Below are positions 55,685-64,000 of a stretch of 64,000 nt of DNA, piece after piece. Source of the DNA: Croceibacterium salegens (GTDB taxonomy: Bacteria > Pseudomonadota > Alphaproteobacteria > Sphingomonadales > Sphingomonadaceae); the NCBI RefSeq assembly GCF_009827435.1, contig NZ_WTYM01000033.1, forward strand, positions 62,001 through 126,000. Direction: 5' to 3'. The position numbers and the translations under genes were made by a program. Every line of letters starts with the position of its first letter. Within the stretch, counting starts at the first letter, position 1. A model generated the notes under the pieces. The model did not search any database. It was given only the letters and a program-made list of their open reading frames with translations, and was not told the DNA's origin.

Positions 55685-56866
55685 ATGCAAAGCGCGGCAT
55701 TGGCAGGACGATCGCTCGGCGCGCAGGATATCCTCGCCAACGGCCATGCGATGGCACCGGCGATTGCCGCGCGTTCGGCTGAAATCGAGGACCTGCGGCG
55801 CTTGCCGGCCGACCTCGTCGACCAATTGCGCGGCGGGGGTTTCTTCCGCATGGGCCGCAGCCGTTCCAAGGGTGGCCCGCAGATGACCTTGCCGCAGCAC
55901 CTCGAGGTGATCGAGGTGCTCGCCCGGGCCGATCCCTCGGTTGGCTGGTGCGTCAAGATCGGCACCGATAGCGGGCTGATCGCGGAATTCCTGCCGCCCG
56001 AAGCCAGCGCACGGTTGTTGCCGCATCCCGACATGATCACCGCCGGCCAGTTCACCGCCGGGCGCGGGACGCTGGAGAAAGTCGAAGGCGGCTATCGGCT
56101 CAGCGGGCGCTTCCCGTTCGGCAGCGGCATCACCCATGCCGACGTGGTCATGACCGGCGGCATTGTCCACGAGGACGGCAAGCCGGTGATCGGCGCTTTC
56201 GGAATGCCCGAGAGCCGCCTCGCCTTCTGCCGCGCCGACGAGCTGGTGATCGAGGACACCTGGCACACCCACGGCCTGCGCGGCAGCGGCTCCAACCACT
56301 ACCGGGCCGACGATGTGTTCATCCCCGAAGACCAGGCGATGCTCATCGAACCTGCGATATTCGAGGGTCGCGAGCCGCTTTATTCGAGCGGCTGCAACTG
56401 GGTGACAACGATGGCAGCGGTCCCGATCGGCACCGCAAGGCGCGCACTCGATGAGGCCAAGGCGATCATCGCCCAGGGCAAGGGCGGCATCCCGCCCCAG
56501 CCCCTCGGCAAGCTGCAACACGTGCGCGAGGCGATCGGCGACTGCGAGACGCTTTACGGTGCGGCGCGGGCCTTCCTCTACACTTCGGCGAACGAGTTTT
56601 GGTCCGAGCTCGAACAAGGCACTCCGGAGGTCGAGACCAAGGGCCGCCTAGCCCTCGCCAACGTCAATTCCTTCCGCATGGCAGTGGAGGTCACACGCCG
56701 TCTGTTCGACCTGATCGGCGCGCACGCCGTGTTCGAGGGCAACCCTCTCGAACGCCTCGCCCGCGATGCGCTGACGCTCAACCAGCACATGATCATCAAT
56801 CGCGCCGCCTTCGCCAACTACGGGGCTATGATGTTCGGCGAGGAACACCCTTCACCGCTCTACTGA
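55685..56866 (+). CDS. Acyl-CoA dehydrogenase-like flavoprotein (possible group D monooxygenase)
   Basis: This 393-residue protein has the acyl-CoA dehydrogenase fold. The N-terminal helices include LADPSVGWC-like DPSVGWCVKIG, the mid beta-domain has SGRFPFGSGITHADVVMTGG, and the C-terminal helical bundle ends IINRAAFANYGAMMFGEEHPSPLY. The sequence looks closer to HsaA/HpaB-type flavin-dependent hydroxylases than to true dehydrogenases, since the usual catalytic glutamate segment (YGG/YEG) is not evident. The substrate is unknown. Its stop directly abuts the stop of the converging cupredoxin gene (TGATCA). Confidence 0.75.
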   Translation: MQSAALAGRSLGAQDILANGHAMAPAIAARSAEIEDLRRLPADLVDQLRGGGFFRMGRSRSKGGPQMTLPQHLEVIEVLARADPSVGWCVKIGTDSGLIAEFLPPEASARLLPHPDMITAGQFTAGRGTLEKVEGGYRLSGRFPFGSGITHADVVMTGGIVHEDGKPVIGAFGMPESRLAFCRADELVIEDTWHTHGLRGSGSNHYRADDVFIPEDQAMLIEPAIFEGREPLYSSGCNWVTTMAAVPIGTARRALDEAKAIIAQGKGGIPPQPLGKLQHVREAIGDCETLYGAARAFLYTSANEFWSELEQGTPEVETKGRLALANVNSFRMAVEVTRRLFDLIGAHAVFEGNPLERLARDALTLNQHMIINRAAFANYGAMMFGEEHPSPLY

Positions 56867-57286
56867 TCAGGAGACTTTGATCGTCCCCGACATACCGAGC
56901 GCTACGTGGCCGAGATGGGTGCAGGTCAGCTTGTAATTGCCCGCGGTCGGGACGAGGTCGATCGTCACGCTTTGCCCTCCGGACAACTCGACCTGTCCGC
57001 TCGCTACCTTGGACGCATCGCTGGCCTTGATCTTCGCCGCCGCAAAGAACTCGGGCGCTGTGAAGTCGTGCCCGCCCGAGGCGGTATCGGTCAGCACAAG
57101 TTCGTAGGCCTTGCCGGCGCTGAGCTGGATGTCGGAGGGCGCGAAAGCGAAGTTCGACAGGCTGATCTCGATCCTCTCCGCGCGACCGAAGTCGGTCGAG
57201 GAGGTCGCAAGCTGCGGTTCGATCGAGTGGGTCGAGGCGCATCCGGCCAGCAGGACCAGAGCAAACGGGGCAAAGAGGTAACGCAT
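56867..57286 (-). CDS. Cupredoxin (plastocyanin-like) lipoprotein
   Basis: This 139-residue protein has a lipoprotein signal (LVLLAGC, Cys16). A cupredoxin domain follows with the type 1 copper ligands: His in GGHDF and the C-x4-H-x4-M cluster in CTHLGHVALGM. It should be a small membrane-anchored electron carrier or copper-binding protein in the periplasm. No partner oxidase is adjacent. ATG 57286 has GGAGGA upstream. It converges end to end with the flavoprotein gene and is divergent from the second S9 peptidase. Confidence 0.88.
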   Translation of the reverse strand: MRYLFAPFALVLLAGCASTHSIEPQLATSSTDFGRAERIEISLSNFAFAPSDIQLSAGKAYELVLTDTASGGHDFTAPEFFAAAKIKASDASKVASGQVELSGGQSVTIDLVPTAGNYKLTCTHLGHVALGMSGTIKVS

Positions 57287-57502
57287 CGGAAATCCTCCTC
57301 CGCCCCCTTTTCGATGTCTGCCCATCCCCGGTTCCCCGCCGAGAGTTGGCTGGCCAAATGATACACGTGCGCCAATTCGAAACCAAGCAGTTGCTTTGCT
57401 GGTCATCGGCCAGTTCCGTGCCCTCGCGACCGTCGATTTCGCCATGAATTCAGGCTTGCACGTCAGGTTTCACTCCGCCTATTCCTGAGTGGGGGGAGAG
57501 AA

Positions 57503-59455
57503 ATGAAATCAACACTTGGCAAGGTCGCAGCAGCACTTCTGCTTGCATTGGCCTTCTCTACACCGGTCCGGGCGACCGATCCGCCGCCGCTCAACGCCTA
57601 CGGCGACCTTCCGGCGTTCGAAGATGCGGCGATCTCGCGCAGCGGCAACAGCCTTGCCATCGTCGCGCTCGACAGCGGCCAGCGCAAGCTGATGCTGTTT
57701 GACGGGGACCTCAAGCCGACACGTTCGCTGACGGTCGAGGATCTCAAGATCCTTTCGATCCAGTGGATCGGCGATGACGCGGTGTTGATGGTCACCAGCC
57801 AGACCGAGGACCTCGGCATCCACTTCACGGTCGACCAGGCCGAACTCAGCCGCGGAGTGGTCGTGCCGGTCGAGCCGGAAAAGGAAATAACCGTCGTCTT
57901 CGCCAAGCAGGGCGGCATCCTCGGCGCGTTGTTCGGGATGTACGGGCTGCGTGAGGTCGACGGACAATGGACCGGCTATTTCGGTGGCGTGCGCATGGCG
58001 CGCAAGGAGTCGACCCAAAACTACTACCTCGAACACATGCGTCCCTCTCTGATCGAGTGGAACTTCGCCAAGGACGCCACGCACACCGCTGCGCCCGAGG
58101 CCCGCGCGGGGAGCTGGCGCGGCTGGCTCGTCGACGGCAGCGGCGAGGTCGCGGCCACGCTCGATGTCAGGTACGAGACGGGCGACTGGGTCATCGCCGG
58201 CCCCGAGGGCAACCGCCTCGCGGCGGGCCACCATCCGCGCGGCGCTGTCGGACTCGTCGCCCTCGGGCGCGAGGGAACGAGCCTCATTTATGCGGCAGAG
58301 GACGATGCGGGAAATTCCGAGTGGTACGAGGTGCCGCTCTCCGGCGGGGAGCCGAGCATCTACCTACCCGACGAACAAGTTGTCCGCGCATACCGCGATC
58401 CGTCGAGCGCGCGTATCATCGGTTACCTACGCCGCGAAACGACCGACAGGCAGGTCTTCTTCGATCCAAGGCAGCAGGAACTTGCTGACAAGATCGGCAG
58501 CGCCTTCAAGGGCAAGCGCGCACGCATCGTCGACTGGACGCCCGATTTCTCCACGGTGCTGGTGCGGACCAGCGGCAATGGCGACAGCGGAACATGGTAC
58601 CTGCTCCGCGCGGCGACGCTGCAGGCGGCCTACATCGGCAGCGAACGCCCTGCGATCGGAGAAGCGCAGGTCGGCCTGATCAGCACTTTCAACTACCAGG
58701 CCGGCGACGGGGTAGACCTCGACGGAATCCTCACGCTGCCTCCCGGCCGCGAGGCAAAGAACCTTCCAATCGTGGTCATGCCCCACGGCGGCCCGGGCAG
58801 CTACGATGTGGAAACCTTCGACTGGTGGGCGCAAGCCTATGCCAGCCGCGGCTACGCCGTGTTCCAACCCAACTTTCGTGGTTCGACGAACCGCGATGAG
58901 GCATTCCAGCGCGCAGGATGGGGCCAGTGGGGCCGCAAGATGCAGAGCGACATCACCGACGGGCTCAAGGCTCTGGCCGACAAAGGCATCGTCGATGCCA
59001 AGCGCGCCTGCATCGTCGGGGCCAGCTACGGCGGCTATGCTGCGCTTGCCGGAGTCACGGTCGAGCAGGGCGTCTATCGATGCGCGGTCGCGGTGGCCGG
59101 GGTTTCCGACCTCAACCTGCTCTTCAAGGCCGAGAATACCGGCAGTGGCAGCAATCCCATGGTCAAAACTTCGCTGCTGGCCGAGCTGGGTCCGCGCAGC
59201 GGTTTCGCCGAAGTCTCACCTGCCCGCCTCGCCAGCCGTGCCGATGCACCGATCCTCCTGATCCATGGCCAGGACGATACGGTGGTGCCGTTCGAGCAAA
59301 GCGCGAAGATGGCCGACGCGCTCAAGGATGCGGGCAAACCTTATGAGATGGTCGTGTTGAGGGAGGAAGATCACAACCTCTCGCGCGCCGCAACACGCAA
59401 GCAGATGCTCGCGGCTACAGTGGCCTTCGTGGAGAAGAACAACCCCGCCGACTAA
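57503..59455 (+). CDS. Secreted S9 (prolyl oligopeptidase) family peptidase, copy 2
   Basis: This 650-residue paralog of the gene at 52854 has a signal peptide (ending PVRA, about 24) and the same opening (PPLNAYGDLPAFEDAAISRSG). The catalytic residues are in GASYGGYAA (about 507), HGQDDTVVP and EEDHNLS. The hydrolase domains of the two copies are nearly identical around these motifs, while the propeller regions have drifted, suggesting different substrate gating. GGGGGGAG precedes ATG 57503. It converges on dapA with 2 bp between the stops. Confidence 0.9.
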   Translation: MKSTLGKVAAALLLALAFSTPVRATDPPPLNAYGDLPAFEDAAISRSGNSLAIVALDSGQRKLMLFDGDLKPTRSLTVEDLKILSIQWIGDDAVLMVTSQTEDLGIHFTVDQAELSRGVVVPVEPEKEITVVFAKQGGILGALFGMYGLREVDGQWTGYFGGVRMARKESTQNYYLEHMRPSLIEWNFAKDATHTAAPEARAGSWRGWLVDGSGEVAATLDVRYETGDWVIAGPEGNRLAAGHHPRGAVGLVALGREGTSLIYAAEDDAGNSEWYEVPLSGGEPSIYLPDEQVVRAYRDPSSARIIGYLRRETTDRQVFFDPRQQELADKIGSAFKGKRARIVDWTPDFSTVLVRTSGNGDSGTWYLLRAATLQAAYIGSERPAIGEAQVGLISTFNYQAGDGVDLDGILTLPPGREAKNLPIVVMPHGGPGSYDVETFDWWAQAYASRGYAVFQPNFRGSTNRDEAFQRAGWGQWGRKMQSDITDGLKALADKGIVDAKRACIVGASYGGYAALAGVTVEQGVYRCAVAVAGVSDLNLLFKAENTGSGSNPMVKTSLLAELGPRSGFAEVSPARLASRADAPILLIHGQDDTVVPFEQSAKMADALKDAGKPYEMVVLREEDHNLSRAATRKQMLAATVAFVEKNNPAD

Positions 59456-59457
59456 GC

Positions 59458-60339
59458 TCAGCCGATTCCGGCAAACTCCATCGCCGCGTCGACCGCTTCC
59501 ATCGCCGCAGCGCTGCAAGGCGCTATCGGGAGGCGGGTGTCGGGACGCATCCAGTTGTGCAGGCGGCTGAGCGCGTACTTGGTCGGGCTCGGGCTGGCGT
59601 CGGCGAACAGTGCCTTGTGCAGCGGATAGAGCCGCTCGTTGAGAGCGCGCGCTGTCTCGAAATCGCCTGCCGCCGCAGCCGCGTGGAATTCAGCGCACAG
59701 CTTGGGCGCGACGTTAGCGGTTACCGAAATGCAGCCATTCTGGCCAAGCGCGTAACCGGCCAGCGCCAGCGGATCGTCACCCGAAAGCTGGTTGAAGTCA
59801 GGCCCCAGCCCCATGCGGTGAGTGACCACGCGCGAAAGGTCGCCGCTGGCGTCCTTGATCGACACGATCTGGTCGGGGAAGCGCTTGCCCAGTTCGATCA
59901 CAGTGGCGGCGTGAATGTCCGTCACCGTGCGGCCGGGCACGTTGTAGAGCACGATCGGCAGGTCGCAACTTTCAGCGAGAAAGCTGAAGTGGCGGATCAG
60001 CCCGTCTTGGCTCGGGCGGTTGTAATAGGGGGCCACCAGAAGCGCGGCGTCGGCGCCGAGGTCCTTCGCCACCTGCATGTGCCATAGCGCGGTGCGGGTG
60101 TCGTTCGAACCGCACCCTGCGATCACTGGCACGCGGCCCGCGACCTGCTCGACGCAGACCTTGATGACCTTATGGTGCTCGTCGTTGTCGAGCGTCGCGC
60201 TCTCGCCGGTCGTGCCGCACGGAACCACCGCGTTCGATCCGCTATCGACCTGCCAGTCGACGAACCGGCGGAAGGCCGCCTCGTCGAACCGTTCGTCGCG
60301 AAAAGGAGTCACCAGGGCCGGAATCGAACCTGAAAACAT
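59458..60339 (-). CDS. dapA: 4-hydroxy-tetrahydrodipicolinate synthase
   Basis: DapA condenses pyruvate with aspartate semialdehyde, the committed step to lysine and diaminopimelate. The Schiff-base lysine is K162 (VSIKDASGD), with Y132 (LYNVPGR) and T43-T44 (CGTTGES) completing the proton relay. At 293 residues it is full length. It is divergent from the lytic transglycosylase across about 93 bp, so peptidoglycan precursor synthesis and turnover genes share a promoter region. Confidence 0.97.
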   Translation of the reverse strand: MFSGSIPALVTPFRDERFDEAAFRRFVDWQVDSGSNAVVPCGTTGESATLDNDEHHKVIKVCVEQVAGRVPVIAGCGSNDTRTALWHMQVAKDLGADAALLVAPYYNRPSQDGLIRHFSFLAESCDLPIVLYNVPGRTVTDIHAATVIELGKRFPDQIVSIKDASGDLSRVVTHRMGLGPDFNQLSGDDPLALAGYALGQNGCISVTANVAPKLCAEFHAAAAAGDFETARALNERLYPLHKALFADASPSPTKYALSRLHNWMRPDTRLPIAPCSAAAMEAVDAAMEFAGIG

Positions 60340-60432
60340 TTACGCCGCTCCTACTTGGATTCACAAAGATGCTGCGCTTGATGCGCGCGCACCGGGGGTC
60401 ATTCACCGCCTGATAAGGAGAGCGCTGCCACG

Positions 60433-62385
60433 ATGTCCAGCATGGTTCGTCGACTCACCATTGCTACACTGCTTTGCACCAGCACCACATTGGCGGCTCC
60501 CGTCCACGCACAGGACGCGGTTTACGAGGCGTCCGACTGGGACAGGGCACGGGCCGATCTCGTCGCGAAGGGCCCGGGTCGGATGGCTCCGGCGATCGGC
60601 CAGTGGGAACAGCTCAAGGCCAACAAGAACCTGCCGTTCGACACCTATGCCAGCTTCCTGCTGACCTACCCCGGCTTCCCCGATGCTGGGACACTGCAAG
60701 GCTATGCCGAGGAAGCGCTGAAGAGCCAGTTCGTCGCTACGGACAGGCTTGCTGCGTTCTTCGATCGCTATCCGCCGATCTCCAACTACGCCCGCGCCCA
60801 TTACGCCCTTGCGCTGATGGCGCAGCGGCCCTCGGATGCCCCCGCGGTCGCCCTGGCGGCATGGCGCGGCGGTGAGATGAGCGACACTGCCGAAGCGGCG
60901 ATCTCGGCCAACTTCGGCAGCCGCTTCACGCAGGATGACCAGGACGCACGGATGGACGCGCTGTTATGGCAGCGCGATGTCACCGGCGCAGCCAGACAAT
61001 TCACCCGCACCTCGCCGTCCAAGCAGGGACTGTTCGCCGCCCGTCTTTCGATCCTGCAGGGCGGAGACGGTGCGACCACCGACCCCGCGGCGATGTCTGA
61101 CCCCGGTTATCTTTACAACCGCAGCCGCGAACTGCGCACCGAAGGCCGCGCCCGCGAGGCGGTGAGCCTGCTCTCGACCCGCCGGCCGCTCGCCGCGCGT
61201 CCGTTCGACCCGACGTCCTGGGTCACCGAACAACTCAGCGTCGCCCGCATGGGCGGGGCGCAGGCCGCTCGCGACATCGCCTCGAAGATCGACGATGCCT
61301 TCGCGCCCGGCGCCGATGTATCAGTCATGGAGTACAAGCTGCGCGACGATTACACCTCGCTGGTCTGGCTTGGCGGCACGCAGGCGCTGTGGAACCTCGG
61401 CGATGCAGCTGGCGCGGTGCCGCTGTTCTACCGCTACGGCAATGCGGCGCGAACGCCGCAGACCCGCTCGAAAGGTTTCTTTTGGGCCGGACATGCTGCG
61501 CAGCGGGCCGGACAGGCCGACGAGGCCAAGCGCTATTACGAAATGGCCGCGGCTTATCCCGACCGCTTTTACGGCCAGCTCGCCCTTAGCCGGCTCGGCC
61601 GCAGCATGCCGGCGATGTCGGGTGCACCATCGGGCTCACCCTCGGCCGCCGAGCGCCAGGCCTTCACCAGCGCCCCGCTGACTGCTGCCGTCACCGAAGT
61701 TGCCCGCGACGCTCCTTGGTCCGTCGGAATTCGTTTCTACCGCGAAATGGCCGCCCAGGCGGATTCGCTGGGCGACTACCTGCTCGTCACCGAGCTGGCG
61801 CGCGACATCGGCCGCCGCGATCTTGCGGTGATCGCCGCCGACGCCGCCGCGGCCGACGGTCTCCAGGGTTTTACCACGCTTGGCTATCCCACTCTGGTAA
61901 CGCCCCCTGGGACTAACTGGACACTGGTCCACGCCATTACCCGGCAGGAAAGCCAGTTCGCGCAGAACGCCATCAGCCACGCCGGGGCGCGCGGACTGAT
62001 GCAACTGATGCCGGGCACCGCGCGAGAGGAAGCGGGCAAGGCGGGGATTCAATACATGTCCGCCTCGCTGGTCGACGATGCGAGCTACAACATGCGACTT
62101 GGCAGCAACTACATCGACCGGATGCTGTCTTACTATGACGGCAGTTACCCGCTCGCCATCGCCGCCTACAATGCCGGTCCGGGTAACGTGAACAAGTGGC
62201 TCGCCGCCAACGGCGACCCGCGCAGGGGTTCGATCAGCTGGATCGACTGGATCGAGAAGATCCCGATTTACGAGACCAAGAATTACGTCCAGCGAGTTCT
62301 TGAAAATGCTGTGGTCTATGAGTCGCTACACCCCGAAAAAGCGCCCTATGGCGACGCCCGTACACTCGATTCACTGCTACGTTGA
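60433..62385 (+). CDS. Soluble lytic murein transglycosylase (Slt family)
   Basis: This 650-residue periplasmic enzyme has a signal peptide (ending PVHAQ), a long alpha-superhelical region like Slt70 (to about 480) and a C-terminal SLT domain. The catalytic Glu lies in AITRQESQF (about 505), with GARGLMQLMPGTA, AIAAYNAGPGNVNKW and YVQRVLENAVVY following. It cleaves peptidoglycan to 1,6-anhydro-muropeptides, the substrate class of AmpG encoded at 18898. AAGGAGAG precedes ATG 60433; an ATG three codons on is an alternative. Confidence 0.92.
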   Translation: MSSMVRRLTIATLLCTSTTLAAPVHAQDAVYEASDWDRARADLVAKGPGRMAPAIGQWEQLKANKNLPFDTYASFLLTYPGFPDAGTLQGYAEEALKSQFVATDRLAAFFDRYPPISNYARAHYALALMAQRPSDAPAVALAAWRGGEMSDTAEAAISANFGSRFTQDDQDARMDALLWQRDVTGAARQFTRTSPSKQGLFAARLSILQGGDGATTDPAAMSDPGYLYNRSRELRTEGRAREAVSLLSTRRPLAARPFDPTSWVTEQLSVARMGGAQAARDIASKIDDAFAPGADVSVMEYKLRDDYTSLVWLGGTQALWNLGDAAGAVPLFYRYGNAARTPQTRSKGFFWAGHAAQRAGQADEAKRYYEMAAAYPDRFYGQLALSRLGRSMPAMSGAPSGSPSAAERQAFTSAPLTAAVTEVARDAPWSVGIRFYREMAAQADSLGDYLLVTELARDIGRRDLAVIAADAAAADGLQGFTTLGYPTLVTPPGTNWTLVHAITRQESQFAQNAISHAGARGLMQLMPGTAREEAGKAGIQYMSASLVDDASYNMRLGSNYIDRMLSYYDGSYPLAIAAYNAGPGNVNKWLAANGDPRRGSISWIDWIEKIPIYETKNYVQRVLENAVVYESLHPEKAPYGDARTLDSLLR

Positions 62386-62476
62386 TGCCCGTTGCAAGGT
62401 CGCGGGGCCTACAAGATAACTGAAGTCGCCGCAGGCCCTTGGCTCCGGGCCCGGCATGGCGCTAGGTCCGGAGTCT

Positions 62477-62965
62477 ATGGAACCACGTGCCAACTACATA
62501 ACTCCCGCCGGACTCGTCGCACTGCGCGCGCGCTACGACCACCTCCTCGGTACGGAGCGCCCCGAAATCGTCGCCATCGTCAGTTGGGCAGCCGGTAACG
62601 GCGACCGCAGCGAAAATGGCGATTACCTGTACGGCCGCAAGCGGATGCGCGAAATCGATCGCGAACTGGCGAGGCTGGCGAAGAAGATGAAGGCGGCGAA
62701 AGTGGTCGATCCTTCCGCCCAACCCGACAAGGCCCGGGTCTGGTTCGGTGCAACTGTCACCATCGCCGACGAGGACGACAAAGAGCGCACCCTGACGCTG
62801 GTCGGCGACGACGAGCAGGATCCATCGTCCGACAAGATCGGCTGGAGCGCCCCCATCGCTCAAGCATTGCGTGGGGCCGCCATCGGCGATTGCCGCACTG
62901 TGCGGCTCCCTGCCGGCGAGAAGGAATGGGAAGTGACCGCCATCGCCTATCCAGCCGCCGCCTGA
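62477..62965 (+). CDS. greB: Transcription elongation factor GreB
   Basis: This 162-residue protein has the Gre coiled coil (GNGDRSENGDYLYGRKRMREIDRELARLAKKM, residues about 39-71) with the acidic tip residues D-x-x-E that stimulate RNA cleavage by RNA polymerase. The C-terminal FKBP-like domain (ARVWFGATVTIADEDDKERTLTLVGDDE) follows. YGRKRMREIDRELARL is more GreB-like than GreA-like. ATG 62477 has GGAG four bases upstream. Its TGA overlaps the ATG of the next small gene (TGATG). Confidence 0.92.
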   Translation: MEPRANYITPAGLVALRARYDHLLGTERPEIVAIVSWAAGNGDRSENGDYLYGRKRMREIDRELARLAKKMKAAKVVDPSAQPDKARVWFGATVTIADEDDKERTLTLVGDDEQDPSSDKIGWSAPIAQALRGAAIGDCRTVRLPAGEKEWEVTAIAYPAAA

Positions 62966-63168
62966 TGCGCACCACCAACCTTGCGGCAACCGTGCGCCTT
63001 TACCATCTCGATTCCGACATCGAGGGCGGCGCCGCCGAAACGCTGTTCTACGGTACGCTGGATGAAGCAATGCGCATCGCCGCCGAGCAGCCCGAAGAGG
63101 TTCAGGAGGGCCTGTACCTAGCCACCGACAACGACGTGGTGGCTTACCTCGACCTAATCGGCGGTTAG
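62965..63168 (+). CDS. Small hypothetical protein coupled to greB
   Basis: This 67-residue soluble protein starts at the ATG overlapping the greB stop by one base. It is acidic (IEGGAAETLFYGTLDEAMRIAAEQPEEVQEGLYLATDNDVVAYLDLIGG) with an apparent beta-alpha-beta pattern. I recognise no family. The overlap suggests coupled synthesis with GreB. It ends 9 bp from the converging flotillin gene. Confidence 0.65.
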   Translation: MRTTNLAATVRLYHLDSDIEGGAAETLFYGTLDEAMRIAAEQPEEVQEGLYLATDNDVVAYLDLIGG

Positions 63169-63177
63169 CGCCGCGAA

Positions 63178-64000
63178 CTAGTCGTCTGCGTTGGCCGGCT
63201 TCGCGTTGGCAGCGGCCTTGGGCTTCGCCGTGGCTTTGGGCGTTTCGAGACCAGCATCCTCTGACGCGTCGTCGGAAAGGACGAGCGCGGCACTGCCGTT
63301 GGTCACCGGTGCAGCAACTTCAGCAATGTCGGCCGACGCCTTTACCAGTCCGCTGAGCGAACTCCCGTCGAGTCCGAGTTCCTTCATCAGCCCGTCGAGA
63401 ACTGGAGCCTGCGCCCGATATGCGAGCGCAGCGGCCACCGCGTCGCTTGCCAGGTTGCCGGTTCCGCCGCCGGACGCCGGAGCACCCGAAGCGCCGGCTT
63501 TCTGGGTCAAACCATCGACCTGCACGATCTTGATCGAATCGATCGCCTCCATCGGCTTGGCGCTCTCGCGGATCACCTCTGGCAGGACCTTGAGCAGCGC
63601 CAGCTTTGTCTGCAGGCTGATCTGGTCCATCGACAGGATGTTGGCCGCTTCGTTGATCGCCCGCTGGCCGGCTGCTTCGACCTCGAAGCGCACTCGCGCC
63701 GCTTCGGCCCGCAGCTTCTCGGCGTCGGCCTCGCCCTGCGCCTCGAACTTGGCTGCGGCGGCACGGTTCGTCGCCGCGTCCTTTTCGGCTTCGGCTTCGA
63801 CCTTGATCTTGATCGCGTCACGTTCGGCGATCTTGGCCGCCTCGATCAGCTCGATCTTCTTCTGGCGTTCGGCGATCTCGCTCTCGCGGCTGGTCGCGAC
63901 CTGTTCCTCTGCGGCGACGGCCTTGGCACGGGCCTCGTCCGCCACGGCCTTGGCCTGGCTTTCCTCGCGCGATTTGTTCTGCACCGCGATCTGCTGCTCC
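63178..64000 (-). CDS. Flotillin family protein (C-terminal part)
   Basis: The gene runs off the right edge; 273 residues are visible with no start. The sequence is a long charged coiled coil rich in Glu-Ala repeats (SREESQAKAVADEARAKAVAAEEQVA; KIAERDAIKIKVEAEAEKDAATNRAAAAKFEAQGEADAEKLRAEAARVRFEVEAAGQRAINEAANILS), then LLKVLPEVIRESAKPMEAIDSIKIVQVDG. This is the flotillin/YqiK pattern that follows an SPFH domain. Flotillins organise membrane microdomains. The C-terminus is a low-complexity Ala/Lys/Pro tail. The SPFH domain itself lies outside the window. Confidence 0.88.
   Translation of the reverse strand, partial: EQQIAVQNKSREESQAKAVADEARAKAVAAEEQVATSRESEIAERQKKIELIEAAKIAERDAIKIKVEAEAEKDAATNRAAAAKFEAQGEADAEKLRAEAARVRFEVEAAGQRAINEAANILSMDQISLQTKLALLKVLPEVIRESAKPMEAIDSIKIVQVDGLTQKAGASGAPASGGGTGNLASDAVAAALAYRAQAPVLDGLMKELGLDGSSLSGLVKASADIAEVAAPVTNGSAALVLSDDASEDAGLETPKATAKPKAAANAKPANADD

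Overview
The window is GC-rich, densely packed alphaproteobacterial chromosome. The gene set points to Sphingomonadales, probably an Erythrobacteraceae-type organism. Supporting signs are the split ATP synthase F0 operon with a b' gene, the trpF-trpB-trpA-accD-folC run, CckA and CpdR of the CtrA phosphorelay, a SapC-family protein, duplicated secreted S9 peptidases and a GTTC-N7-GTTC SOS box at recA. Taxonomy is inferred from gene content only; no 16S gene is present.

Layout. 1-1524 (minus): atpI-atpB-atpE-b' (b' cut by the window edge). 1646-5578 (minus): ydbH-ynbE-ydbL, an AsmA-like envelope lipid-transport operon ending in a strong terminator. 5644-10845: radC, a PafA-type phosphatase and a secreted DUF3857/transglutaminase/TPR protein. 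11005-18891 (plus): purB, lapA, pyrF, trpF, trpB, an unnamed small membrane-protein gene, trpA, accD, folC. 18898-28814: ampG, rluB-rsmD, uvrD, a fatty-acid-hydroxylase-family protein, a DEAD-box helicase, an FAD-linked 2-hydroxyacid dehydrogenase and two small secreted unknowns. 28882-31460: sapC, a predicted free-standing sRNA, an N-formylglutamate amidohydrolase-family gene, cpdR and tRNA-Val(GAC). 31507-34326: a type III polyketide synthase / methyltransferase / FAD hydroxylase operon, probably making a modified phenolic lipid. 34402-45497: icd, a flavin hydroxylase with putP, a Kef-type antiporter, alaS, a VOC protein, a methyltransferase and recA. 45655-52753 (minus): two DUF4139 proteins, cckA, a DUF2062 protein and smpB. 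52854-64000: two S9 peptidase paralogs flanking a secreted unknown, an acyl-CoA-dehydrogenase-like flavoprotein and a cupredoxin; then dapA, a lytic transglycosylase, greB with a small partner, and the C-terminal part of a flotillin.

Whole-window themes. Housekeeping metabolism dominates (ATP, Trp, pyrimidine and purine synthesis, fatty acid, folate, lysine/peptidoglycan precursors). Cell-envelope functions recur: the YdbH lipid bridge, AmpG and lytic transglycosylase for murein recycling, DapA, the phenolic-lipid cluster and flotillin. There is no phage, transposase, CRISPR array or plasmid gene. The less ordinary items are the candidate sRNA at 29748-29850, the small gene wedged by double overlap between trpB and trpA, the type III PKS cluster, a two-copy intergenic repeat that keeps the same mini-reading-frame end (17497-17574 and 40196-40275), a palindromic REP/MITE-like element before accD, and a TonB-receptor-like motif inside a DUF4139 protein.
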